Shown here: one piece after another, positions 6,638-13,888 of the stretch | How positions within the stretch are numbered: position 1 is the stretch's first letter | Layout of the letters: each line of letters starts with the position of its first letter | Assembly: GCA_964398985.1 (NCBI GenBank) | Contig: CAYNOS010000039.1 | Span: 1-21,257 of the forward strand | Reading direction: 5' to 3' | Origin: CAYMRL01 sp964398985 | GTDB lineage: Bacteria; Deinococcota; Deinococci; Deinococcales; Trueperaceae | Length of the DNA stretch: 21,257 bases | Notes under the pieces: model-generated | What the model saw: only the letters and a program-made list of their open reading frames with translations | Databases searched by the model: none | Told to the model about the DNA's origin: nothing | Position numbers and translations under genes: made by a program

Positions 6638-8077
6638 TTGTCCTCCCAGCGCGACCTTCTGAAGCGACTTCCGCTGTTCGAGGGGTTGGACGAAGAGGAT
6701 CTCGACACCCTCCTCGAGATGGCGCGCGAGCGCGATCTCGCCTCCGGCGAGGTCCTCATTCACGAGGGCGACGTCGGCGACGAGATGTACGTCATTCTGG
6801 AGGGCGAGCTGGCGGTCACCCAGCGCGACGGCCAGATCGACCGCCCGGTGGCGACACGCTCGACGGGCGACGTGGTCGGCGAGATGGGCGTGTTCGAGTT
6901 CGCGCCGCGCACCGCGACGGTGCGGGCGTCGAGCCCGGTGCGCGTGTTGGTCATCGATCGCGCGGCGTTCGCGTCGCTGCTCGCCTGTTCGGTCTCGGTC
7001 GGCACCAACATCCTGAAGACCGTGCTCGGCAGGCTGCGCGGCATGGAAGCGGTGTTGATGCAGCGCGAGAAGCTGGCAGCGCTCGGCACCATGGCCGCCG
7101 GCCTGGCTCACGAACTGAACAACCCGGCGGCGGCGCTCAGGCGCAGCAGCGCCGAGTTGGAGGCCGCGGGCGTCGAGCGTGACCGCGCAGCGGTGGCCCT
7201 GTTCGGCGGCGCGCTCGGCGAGGACGAGACGGCAGCCGCGCTCGCGTTGGGCGCCTTGGCCAGAACCCAGTCGCGCCCCGATGGCAAGTCATCGAGCGTC
7301 TTCGACGACGAGGTCGAGGCGCTCAGCGACGAACTGGAGGAGCTCGGGGTCGAGAAGCCGTGGGAAGCGGCGCCGGCCTTGCTCGAAGGCGGCTGGACGC
7401 GCGAGTCCTTGATGCCGGTCCTGGAGCGCTTCCAGTCACCGAACCGACCGGCGGTGATCGCGTGGTTGGCGGCCGACGCCGCGAGCCGTAGCCTCACCTC
7501 GGAGATCGCGGCCGCAGCCTCTGCGATCAGCGAGTTGGTCAAGTCGGTCAAGGAGTACTCCTACATGGACCGCGCGGCCGTCAACCAGGTCGACGTGCAC
7601 GAAGGGCTGGAGAGCACGCTCAGGATGCTCAAGCACAAGCTCAAGAGCGGCGTGCGCATCGTCAAGGACTACGGGGCCCAAGGACACATCGAGGCGCTGG
7701 GCAGCGAACTGAACCAGGTCTGGACCAACCTCATCGACAACGCGCTGGCGGCGATGGACGGCGCCGGCGTGCTGACGCTGAGCACGCGCGAGGAGGAAGA
7801 GCAGGTGAGCGTCTCGATCGCCGACACGGGCCCCGGCATCCCGGCCGAAGCGTTGCCACACTTGTTCGAGCCGTTCTTCACCACCAAGGGCGTGGGCGAA
7901 GGCACCGGCCTCGGCCTCTACGTCGCGTGGGACGTGGTGGTGCAGCGCCACGGCGGGCGCATCAGGGTCGACTCGCAGCCCGGCGCCACCGCGTTCGTGG
8001 TGACCCTCCCGAAGCGCGCGGGCGCGACGGCGGCGAGCCAGGCCAGCGAGTCGCGGGGGCACAAGGAGCTCAGATGA
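6638..8077 (+). CDS. Cyclic-nucleotide-binding sensor histidine kinase
   Basis: A 479-residue soluble kinase; no membrane helices are seen. Residues about 8-125 are a cNMP-binding/Crp-type sensor whose phosphate cassette GEMGVFEFAPRTATV keeps Glu82 and Arg91, the usual cyclic-nucleotide ligands. The H-box is GLAHELNNP with phospho-acceptor His158. The HATPase domain has the N-box NLIDNA (364-369), DTGPGIP (396-402) and GTGLGL (422-427). The second dimerisation helix appears to be at about 295-312, so some 125 residues separate the two DHp helices. The TTG start is preceded by GGAGG at 6626-6630, inside the end of the previous gene; the genes are four bases apart, so this kinase is the natural partner of the preceding response regulator. 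It overlaps the next gene by ATGA. Confidence 0.93.
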   Translation: MSSQRDLLKRLPLFEGLDEEDLDTLLEMARERDLASGEVLIHEGDVGDEMYVILEGELAVTQRDGQIDRPVATRSTGDVVGEMGVFEFAPRTATVRASSPVRVLVIDRAAFASLLACSVSVGTNILKTVLGRLRGMEAVLMQREKLAALGTMAAGLAHELNNPAAALRRSSAELEAAGVERDRAAVALFGGALGEDETAAALALGALARTQSRPDGKSSSVFDDEVEALSDELEELGVEKPWEAAPALLEGGWTRESLMPVLERFQSPNRPAVIAWLAADAASRSLTSEIAAAASAISELVKSVKEYSYMDRAAVNQVDVHEGLESTLRMLKHKLKSGVRIVKDYGAQGHIEALGSELNQVWTNLIDNALAAMDGAGVLTLSTREEEEQVSVSIADTGPGIPAEALPHLFEPFFTTKGVGEGTGLGLYVAWDVVVQRHGGRIRVDSQPGATAFVVTLPKRAGATAASQASESRGHKELR

Positions 8078-9177
8078 GACAACCGGTCGCAAGTGGGCGT
8101 TCATCGAGGGCCTTGCTCGCTGCCCTCGCCTGCCTTCTTCTCGCGCTCTGGCCGGCGGCGAGCGTGGCGCAGGCTCAGGTGCACTCCGGCGGGGCGGCGC
8201 CGAACGAGTGCTCGCTCTTGGACGGGCCGGTGGTGTTCGGCGACCTCGACTGGGAGAGCGCCGAGGTTGCCAACTGGATCGCCAGGCTGATTCTCGAGGC
8301 CGGTTTCGGATGCGCCACCGATGCGATCCCCGGCAGCGTGGTGCCGATCTACCAGGGCGCGGTGCGCGGCGACGTCGACGTGGTGATGGAAGTCTGGACC
8401 GACAACGTCCCCGAGCTGTGGACGCGAGCCGTCGCCGACGGCACCGTCGAGGAAGTCGGCATCGCGTTCGACGACGCGGTGCAGGGCTGGTTCGTGCCCC
8501 GCTACCTGGTCGAGGGCGATGCCGAGCGCGGCATCGCAGCGGCCGCGCCCGACCTCGTCAGCGTGTTCGACCTCCCCCGTTACGCCGAGCTCTTCCGCGA
8601 CCCCGAGCAGCCGTCCAAGGGCCGCTTCTACAACTGCGTGATCGGCTGGCAGTGCGAGCTGGTCAACCGCGTGAAGCTGCACGCCTACCAGCTGACCGAG
8701 AGCTTCACCGACTTCCAGGCCGGCACCGGCGTGGCGCTGGCGGCTTCGCTCGAAGGCGCCTACCGCCGCGGTGAGGCGTGGGTCGGCTACTACTGGGGTC
8801 CCACCTGGGTGCTCGGCGAACTCGACCTCGTGATGCTCGACGAGCCTCTCTACACGCAGGAGTGCTGGGACGCCTTCACCGCCCTGGTCGAGACCCCCGA
8901 GCGGGCCGCCGAGGCGTGCGCCTACCCGACGTCGACGGCGGTGGTGGCGCTCGGCTCGAGCTTCGCGCGTTCGGCGCCGGAGCGTGTCAGGGGCTTCTTC
9001 GCCGCCTATCACGGCTCGAACCGGCTGCTCTCCGAGGCTCTCGCCTACATGCATGCGAACGACGTCGGCGCGCGCGAGGCCGCGGAGGCCTTCCTGCGGA
9101 CCGGGCACGAGACGTGGTCGCAGTGGCTCGATGCGGCCGCCGCCGCCGCCGTGCGGGCTGCCTACCCGCCCGAGTGA
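8074..9177 (+). CDS. Glycine betaine/proline-type ABC transporter substrate-binding protein
   Basis: A 367-residue exported protein of the OpuAC/ProX type. An N-terminal signal peptide (basic start, hydrophobic run at about 12-29, likely cleavage after VAQA) is followed by the binding domain. VVFGDLDWESAEVANWI and VDVVMEVWTDNVPELW are typical of this family's first lobe. Several cysteines (for example FGCATD and CVIGWQC) may form extracytoplasmic disulfides. The ATG at 8074 is chosen because AAGGAG (8063-8068) lies just before it; the open frame extends upstream inside the kinase gene. It overlaps the kinase stop codon (ATGA), implying translational coupling. The likely substrate is a quaternary amine such as betaine, but this is inferred from the family. 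Confidence 0.9.
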   Translation: MRQPVASGRSSRALLAALACLLLALWPAASVAQAQVHSGGAAPNECSLLDGPVVFGDLDWESAEVANWIARLILEAGFGCATDAIPGSVVPIYQGAVRGDVDVVMEVWTDNVPELWTRAVADGTVEEVGIAFDDAVQGWFVPRYLVEGDAERGIAAAAPDLVSVFDLPRYAELFRDPEQPSKGRFYNCVIGWQCELVNRVKLHAYQLTESFTDFQAGTGVALAASLEGAYRRGEAWVGYYWGPTWVLGELDLVMLDEPLYTQECWDAFTALVETPERAAEACAYPTSTAVVALGSSFARSAPERVRGFFAAYHGSNRLLSEALAYMHANDVGAREAAEAFLRTGHETWSQWLDAAAAAAVRAAYPPE

Positions 9178-9180
9178 GCG

Positions 9181-10065
9181 ATGGCCGCGTGGTTGGCTAG
9201 CGACTTCCCCGCCGGTTGGCGAGTTCCTCTCAGGAACTGGACCAACGACCTCGTGGCCTGGCTGGTGGATGAGTACTCGGGTGGCTTCAGGGCCGTTGCC
9301 GACGCACTGACCTACGCCCTCTACCAGGTGGAGCGCTTCCTCGGATGGCTTCCTTGGTGGCTGATCGTCGCGCTGCTGGCGCTGTTCGTCTGGCACGCGA
9401 GCGGCCGGCGCTGGCGGCCGGCGGTGCTGGTCGTCGTCGCCTTGGTGCTGACCGGCAGCTTCGGGCTGTGGGACCAGTTGGTGACGACCTTGGCGCTGAT
9501 GGTGATAGCGACCACCCTGTGCGTCCTGATCGGCGTGCCCCTCGGCATCGCGATGTCGCGCAGCGGTCGCTTCAAGGCGCTGCTGAGGCCGATCCTCGAC
9601 GTCATGCAGACGATGCCGAGCTTCGTGTACCTGGTGCCGGTGGTGATGTTCTTCGGGCTCGGCAACGTTCCCGCCATCTTCGCGACCGTCGCCTACGCGC
9701 TGCCGCCGGTGGTCAGGCTGTCCGACCTGGGCCTGAGGATGGTCGACAGGGAGCTGATCGAGGCCGCCGCCTCCGCCGGAGCCTCCGAGCGGCAGACGCT
9801 GCTCCTGATCAAGTTGCCGCTGGCACTGCCGACGATGCTCGCCGGCATCAACCAGACGATCATGTTGGCGCTCTCGATGGTGGTGCTGGCTTCGATGGTC
9901 GGCGCCCGCGGCCTCGGCGAGGAAGTGCTGCGCGGCCTTCAGCGCGGAGACGTCGGCCACGGCCTCCAGGCCGGGCTGGCGATCGTGTTCCTGGCGGTGC
10001 TGATCGATCGGGTCACCGCCGGCTACGCTAGGCGCTTCGATCCGGACGCGGAAGCGCGCGGCTGA
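9181..10065 (+). CDS. Glycine betaine/proline-type ABC transporter permease
   Basis: A 294-residue inner-membrane permease of the ProW/OpuAB type, with several hydrophobic helices. It carries the cytoplasmic EAA loop EAAASAGASERQTLLLIKLP near residues 195-214, the site that contacts the ATPase subunit. The conserved LDVMQTMPSFVYLVPVVMFF segment is typical of betaine permeases. It starts three bases after the substrate-binding protein gene. No ATP-binding subunit is encoded next to it in this window, so it must use an ATPase from elsewhere or be non-functional. The start has no strong Shine-Dalgarno and is probably translated by coupling. Confidence 0.92.
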   Translation: MAAWLASDFPAGWRVPLRNWTNDLVAWLVDEYSGGFRAVADALTYALYQVERFLGWLPWWLIVALLALFVWHASGRRWRPAVLVVVALVLTGSFGLWDQLVTTLALMVIATTLCVLIGVPLGIAMSRSGRFKALLRPILDVMQTMPSFVYLVPVVMFFGLGNVPAIFATVAYALPPVVRLSDLGLRMVDRELIEAAASAGASERQTLLLIKLPLALPTMLAGINQTIMLALSMVVLASMVGARGLGEEVLRGLQRGDVGHGLQAGLAIVFLAVLIDRVTAGYARRFDPDAEARG

Positions 10066-10117
10066 CCGCTCGCTGACCGACGTCACCTGCTGCGCCCGCG
10101 AGGCTCTCGGCAAGCTG

Positions 10118-10138
10118 TACAGTTCGGGTCACGACCCG
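10118..10138 (+). promoter_or_regulatory. Candidate msrP promoter box with adjacent inverted repeat
   Basis: TACAGT (10118-10123) is a -10-like hexamer in the 123-bp gap before msrP. Directly after it, CGGGTC (10125-10130) and GACCCG (10133-10138) form a 6-bp inverted repeat with a two-base centre, covering the expected transcription start. This geometry suits an operator or a short hairpin at the 5' end of the mRNA. No convincing -35 box was found. Confidence 0.3.
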
Positions 10139-10176
10139 CAATGGCGGCGCTCCGTCGCACGCCGCCGCCAGCAGAC

Positions 10177-10182
10177 AAGGAG
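10177..10182 (+). promoter_or_regulatory. Shine-Dalgarno that sets the msrP start
   Basis: AAGGAG is six bases before GTG at 10189. It shows that translation starts at this GTG and not at the in-frame ATG at 10141, giving an N-terminus that looks like known MsrP Tat leaders. Confidence 0.8.
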
Positions 10183-10188
10183 AGCGCC

Positions 10189-11115
10189 GTGTCGCTGAAG
10201 AAGCTGCTCGACATTCCCTCGTCCGAGATCACGCCGGAGGACCTCTACTTCAGTCGTCGCGAGTTCATCCGCGGCGCGGCGGTGTTGGCCGGCACCGCCA
10301 TCGTGGCCTCGGCGGTGGGTCAGGAGGCTGCCGGCGAGTTGTTGGGCTTGGACCGCACCGACGAATCGCTGACCAGCTACGAGGCCGTCACCACCTACAA
10401 CAACTTCTACGAGTTCGGTTACGACAAGTCGGACCCCTCCAGGAACTCCGGCGACTTCAAGCCGCGGCCGTGGACGGTGACGATCGACGGTCATGTCGAG
10501 AAGTCGGGGGAGTACGAGCTCGACGATCTGCTCGGCAACTTCGAGACCATCGAGCGCGTGTACCGCATGCGCTGCGTCGAGGCCTGGTCGATGGTGATCC
10601 CCTGGAACGGCTTCATGCTGCGCGACCTGATCGACCTCGTGCAGCCGACCTCGGCAGCGCGCTACGTCGCGTTCACCACCGTCTACCGGCCCTCGGAGAT
10701 GCCCGGCCAGCGTCGGCCGCTCCTGCAGTGGCCGTACGTCGAGGGCCTGCGCCTGGACGAGGCGCTCAACCCGCTGACGATGCTGGTCACCGGCGTCTAC
10801 GGCCGCGAGCTGCCCAACGCCAACGGCGCGCCGCTGCGGCTGGTGGTGCCGTGGAAATACGGCTTCAAGAGCATCAAGTCGGTCGTGAGGATCTCGTTCG
10901 TGGAGGACGAGCCGCCCACCACCTGGAGCATCATGGCGCCCCACGAGTACGGTTTCTACGCCAACGTCAACCCAGACGTCGATCACCCGCGCTGGAGTCA
11001 AGCGACCGAGCGGCGCATCGGCGAGTTCCGGCGCCGTCCGACCTTGCCCTTCAACGGCTACGGCGAGCTGGTGGCCGACATGTACGCCGGCATGGACCTC
11101 AGGCGCTTCTACTGA
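10189..11115 (+). CDS. msrP: Protein-methionine-sulfoxide reductase catalytic subunit MsrP (YedY-type molybdoenzyme)
   Basis: A 308-residue periplasmic molybdopterin enzyme that reduces oxidised methionines in envelope proteins. The N-terminus SEITPEDLYFSRREFIRG carries the twin-arginine motif (Arg23-Arg24) and a following hydrophobic stretch, so it is exported folded through Tat. The molybdenum-ligand cysteine is Cys129 in RMRCVEAWSMVIPW, the signature of the YedY subfamily of the sulfite oxidase fold. The length is close to the E. coli protein. The GTG start is fixed by AAGGAG at 10177-10182. The gene for its membrane partner MsrQ follows after one base. Electrons would come from the quinone pool or a flavin reductase through MsrQ. 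Confidence 0.95.
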   Translation: MSLKKLLDIPSSEITPEDLYFSRREFIRGAAVLAGTAIVASAVGQEAAGELLGLDRTDESLTSYEAVTTYNNFYEFGYDKSDPSRNSGDFKPRPWTVTIDGHVEKSGEYELDDLLGNFETIERVYRMRCVEAWSMVIPWNGFMLRDLIDLVQPTSAARYVAFTTVYRPSEMPGQRRPLLQWPYVEGLRLDEALNPLTMLVTGVYGRELPNANGAPLRLVVPWKYGFKSIKSVVRISFVEDEPPTTWSIMAPHEYGFYANVNPDVDHPRWSQATERRIGEFRRRPTLPFNGYGELVADMYAGMDLRRFY

Positions 11116-11116
11116 G

Positions 11117-11815
11117 GTGACTCACGGCCGGCTCGAGCAGCGCGAGCGCTCGCGCCAGCGGTCCTGGCGCAGAGCCAGCCACCTCGCCGTGTGGCTGCTC
11201 GGCCTGGTGCCCGCCGCCAGACTGCTGCTCGACGCGTTCACCGGCGGCTTGAGCGTCAACCCGATCGAGGACATCACCGACCGCACCGGCTGGTGGGCGC
11301 TGTTCGCGCTGGCGGTCACGCTGGCGATAACCCCGTTGAGGCGCCTGACGGGCTGGCAGTGGTTGGTGCGCTACCGCCGGCAGGTGGGGCTGACGTCGTT
11401 CATCTACGCCAGCTTGCACCTGGCGACCTACGCGTTCCTCGACCTCGGGTTCGATCTGCGCCATCTCGGCGAGGACATCCTCGAGCGGCCGTTCATCACG
11501 GTCGGCTTCGTTGCCTGGCTGATCTTGCTGGCGCTGGCGTCCACCTCGACGCGTCACGCGATGCGTCGGATGGGACCGCGTTGGCAACGGTTGCATCGCC
11601 TCGTCTACCCGGCCGCCGCGTTGGCGTCGTTGCACTTCTTCTGGTCGCAGAAGGCCGACAGGCTCGAGCCGTTGGTGTTCGCCGGCGTCTTCGCCGTGCT
11701 GCTGGGCGGGCGGCTGCTGTGGTCAAGAAGGCGCGAGCGCCTGCGTCGACTCGGGGGCAGCGCGGTCGAGACTGCTCACGGCAGGTCGGCCAGCGCGCCG
11801 CCGTCGGCGCCGTAG
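11117..11815 (+). CDS. msrQ: MsrQ (YedZ-type) heme-binding membrane subunit
   Basis: A 232-residue integral membrane b-type cytochrome that passes electrons to MsrP. Hydrophobic helices lie at about 22-40, 57-74, 92-110, 127-143, 161-177 and 185-200, as expected for the ferric-reductase-like fold. Candidate heme ligands are His101 (YASLHLATYA), His160 (QRLHRLVYP) and His173 (ASLHFFW), with spacings of 59 and 13 that closely match the three conserved histidines of E. coli MsrQ. The GTG start is one base after the msrP stop, so the two are co-translated. The last 40 bp overlap the convergent lytic transglycosylase gene. The C-terminal ~30 residues are basic, then low-complexity. Confidence 0.94.
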   Translation: MTHGRLEQRERSRQRSWRRASHLAVWLLGLVPAARLLLDAFTGGLSVNPIEDITDRTGWWALFALAVTLAITPLRRLTGWQWLVRYRRQVGLTSFIYASLHLATYAFLDLGFDLRHLGEDILERPFITVGFVAWLILLALASTSTRHAMRRMGPRWQRLHRLVYPAAALASLHFFWSQKADRLEPLVFAGVFAVLLGGRLLWSRRRERLRRLGGSAVETAHGRSASAPPSAP

Positions 11816-13632
11816 AGCGCGCGGTAGACCTCGAGGTTCTCGGCGACGCGCTGCAGGTACTCGCGAGTCTCGCTGCGGTCGATCTCGCGGTAGAACTCGT
11901 CTTTGACTTGGGACACGTGGTCCGCTTCGAAGAGCCGCCGCACGTAACCCTGCCCGCCGTTGTACGAAGCGATGACGAGCTCCAGGTCGCCGTCGAAGTA
12001 GCGCGTCAGCCACGCCAGGTAGTGGGAGCCGTACGCGATGTTGGCTGCGACATCGAACGGGTGCCGAGGCTGCTCGCGCATGAGCTCGGCGATCCAGTCC
12101 CAGGTCGATGGGATCACCTGCATCAGGCCCTGGGCGTTCGCCACCGAGATGGCCTGTGGGTAGAAGGCCGACTCCTGGCGCATCACTGCCCACACCAGCG
12201 CGCTCTCGATCCCTTCGACCGTGGCCGCGCTCAGCACCTCACGCGGCCACGCCGCCGGGTAGGCCCCATACCAGGCGCGGAGGTCGTTCTCGCCGGCGGC
12301 CAGCAGAGCGCGCGCCGCTCGCGAGCTCTGCCGGTACTCGTCCATGCTCTGGAGCATCTCGATCAGGGCCAGCACGTCAGCCGCTTCGCTGCCGCGTTCC
12401 TCGGCGCCCAACAGGGCCAGCAGCAGCTCGCCGACCGCGGCCTCGTGCTCGTTGACGATGTAGAGGGCCGTCGCCAGGTCGAGAGCGGCGGCGACCTCCT
12501 GGCTCAGCTCCACGCCGGCGTCGACCGGAGCCGAAGCCGGGTCGGGCACGGCCGGGCCGCGCCCCAGCAGCAGCGCGAAGAAGTTGCCGGGCGGCAACAG
12601 CTCGGTGGCCTCCGCGACGACCTCGGCGCGCCCGAGGCGCCTGCCGAGAACGACAGCCCGGTAGGCGGCGTCGTCGGCGTAGACGCTGCTGCCGCGCGCC
12701 AGTCGCAGGTAGAGCGGCAGCGCGTCGCTGTAGCGATCGCGCGCTTCGAGGATGCCGGTGGCGAGCCACAGCAGGTCGGCCCGCGAGGTCCTGGTCAGCA
12801 GGTCGACGGCGGTGTCGCTGTCGCCGTTGCGGTTCGCCAACAGGGCGAGGCCGTGGTAGCCGGCTTCGCCCATGCTCGTGAACGCGGCACGGGCTTCGTC
12901 GTCACGGCCCAGGGAGAACAGGCTCCAGGCTCGGCCGGTGACCGCCGCGCTGCTGCCCGGCACTTCCGCCAGCCACCTGTCGAACGCTTCGACCGCTTCG
13001 GCATGGCGCCCGAGAGCCCGCAGGGAGGGCGCCTCGATCGAAGGCGCCGCGTTGCCGGCCAGGGCTTGCAGCGCGCGCGAGTGCAGGCCGGCCGACTGGA
13101 AGACCGCGGCGAGACGGTAAGGGTCGCTCTGGAGGCGCTCGACGGCCGCCACCGCCTCCGCCAGCGGCAGCGCCGCCAGATACGCGGCGTAGGCATCGGT
13201 GGCGCGGCCGGCGGCTTCGGCCAGGTGCGCTCGTTGCAGCTGCAGGCTGCGCGTCTCGACACGCGCCAGCGGGTCGGCGATGCGCAGCTCGAGCGCCCGC
13301 GTCAGTGCCAGGTAGCGGGTGTCGGGATCCACGCTCTCCCAGCCGGCGAGCGTGCTGGCAGCCAGGTACGCGCGGAAGCTGTCGTCCTCGTGCGCCACCG
13401 CCAGCAGCTCGCCGGCATCGCGGTTCGAGATTGCTTCGCGCAGGCGTCCGTAGCCGGCCAGCAGCTCCGAGTCGTAGGGGTCGTAGACGGCCGCGACCAA
13501 GGCGGCCTGCAAGTGGGTGTCGGGTCCTGGCGCGCCGGCAAGCGACGAGTCCCGCTGCACGAGCCACAGGTGTAAGGCGAGGGCTGCGGCGACGGCGATT
13601 AGCGAGAAGACGGCGGCGGCGCGGAACGTCAT
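11776..13632 (-). CDS. Soluble lytic murein transglycosylase-like protein (Slt type)
   Basis: A 618-residue exported protein. Residues 4-25 form a hydrophobic signal or anchor helix. The middle (about 30-440) is rich in Ala, Leu and Glu and looks like stacked helical repeats, as in the superhelical U/L domains of Slt70. The C-terminal part (about 470-600) is the goose-lysozyme-like catalytic domain: WAVMRQESAFYP holds catalytic Glu487, followed by GLMQVIPSTW, NIAYGSHYL and ASYNGGQGYVRRL. It would cleave peptidoglycan to 1,6-anhydromuropeptides. The ATG at 13632 is preferred over the GTG one codon upstream, because a TAGACT box ends six bases before it and would give a leaderless mRNA. It converges with and overlaps msrQ. 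Confidence 0.92.
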   Translation of the reverse strand: MTFRAAAVFSLIAVAAALALHLWLVQRDSSLAGAPGPDTHLQAALVAAVYDPYDSELLAGYGRLREAISNRDAGELLAVAHEDDSFRAYLAASTLAGWESVDPDTRYLALTRALELRIADPLARVETRSLQLQRAHLAEAAGRATDAYAAYLAALPLAEAVAAVERLQSDPYRLAAVFQSAGLHSRALQALAGNAAPSIEAPSLRALGRHAEAVEAFDRWLAEVPGSSAAVTGRAWSLFSLGRDDEARAAFTSMGEAGYHGLALLANRNGDSDTAVDLLTRTSRADLLWLATGILEARDRYSDALPLYLRLARGSSVYADDAAYRAVVLGRRLGRAEVVAEATELLPPGNFFALLLGRGPAVPDPASAPVDAGVELSQEVAAALDLATALYIVNEHEAAVGELLLALLGAEERGSEAADVLALIEMLQSMDEYRQSSRAARALLAAGENDLRAWYGAYPAAWPREVLSAATVEGIESALVWAVMRQESAFYPQAISVANAQGLMQVIPSTWDWIAELMREQPRHPFDVAANIAYGSHYLAWLTRYFDGDLELVIASYNGGQGYVRRLFEADHVSQVKDEFYREIDRSETREYLQRVAENLEVYRALYGADGGALADLP

Positions 13633-13638
13633 CACCCG

Positions 13639-13644
13639 AGTCTA
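13639..13644 (-). promoter_or_regulatory. Candidate leaderless -10 box (TAGACT) for the lytic transglycosylase gene
   Basis: TAGACT on the minus strand ends six bases before the ATG at 13632, with no Shine-Dalgarno between. The identical hexamer precedes aguA (20860-20865). Confidence 0.45.
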
Positions 13645-13775
13645 CGAGAGACCAGTGATGCTCTAGTGAAAGGAGTCTCGCAGCGCCGCGCCGCCGCGGC
13701 GCGCTAGCCCGCCGTCGGCCGCGGGTCGTGACTAGGATGTGCTCCAGTTGGCGTCGGCCGCCGGGGCCCTTGAGG

Positions 13776-13781
13776 TATGAT
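13776..13781 (+). promoter_or_regulatory. Candidate -10 box (TATGAT) for the gfh1-lysS-amylase operon
   Basis: TATGAT is a near-consensus -10 box. A TTGGCG at 13748-13753 is too far (22-nt spacer) for a standard -35. Transcription from here would give a leader of about 100 nt. The leader has two possible hairpins: CGGCTTG/CAAGCCG (13804-13810 with 13827-13833) and CTTGG/CCAAG (13842-13846 with 13857-13861). The rest of the 253-bp gap between 13636 and 13888 shows no gene. Confidence 0.45.
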
Positions 13782-13876
13782 CCCGCCATAGTCACAGGGG
13801 GTTCGGCTTGTCTCGCAGCCGCGGGGCAAGCCGCTTCCTAACTTGGAGCCCTGGCCCCAAGCACATCGACGCAAGC

Positions 13877-13882
13877 AGGAGG
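13877..13882 (+). promoter_or_regulatory. Shine-Dalgarno for gfh1
   Basis: AGGAGG six bases before the ATG at 13889. It fixes the start and rejects a 27-residue N-terminal extension that would begin at 13808. Confidence 0.88.
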
Positions 13883-13888
13883 ATCATC

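Noticed and set aside
7927..8073. Longer start of the substrate-binding protein
   Set aside because: It would lie inside the kinase HATPase region; the signal peptide and Shine-Dalgarno both point to ATG 8074.
8101..10113. 670-codon open frame on the minus strand
   Set aside because: It is antisense to the binding protein and permease genes, which have clear family motifs. Its product is rich in Arg, His, Gln and Gly with no recognisable domain, as expected for a shadow frame in high-GC DNA.
10141..10188. Upstream ATG as msrP start
   Set aside because: The GTG at 10189 has AAGGAG six bases upstream and yields the expected short N-terminus before the twin-arginine motif; the 16 extra residues lack any support.
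11191..13575. 794-codon open frame on the plus strand
   Set aside because: It is antisense to the lytic transglycosylase (with its catalytic motifs) and in another frame of msrQ; composition is low-complexity Arg/Ala/Val/Gln with no motif.
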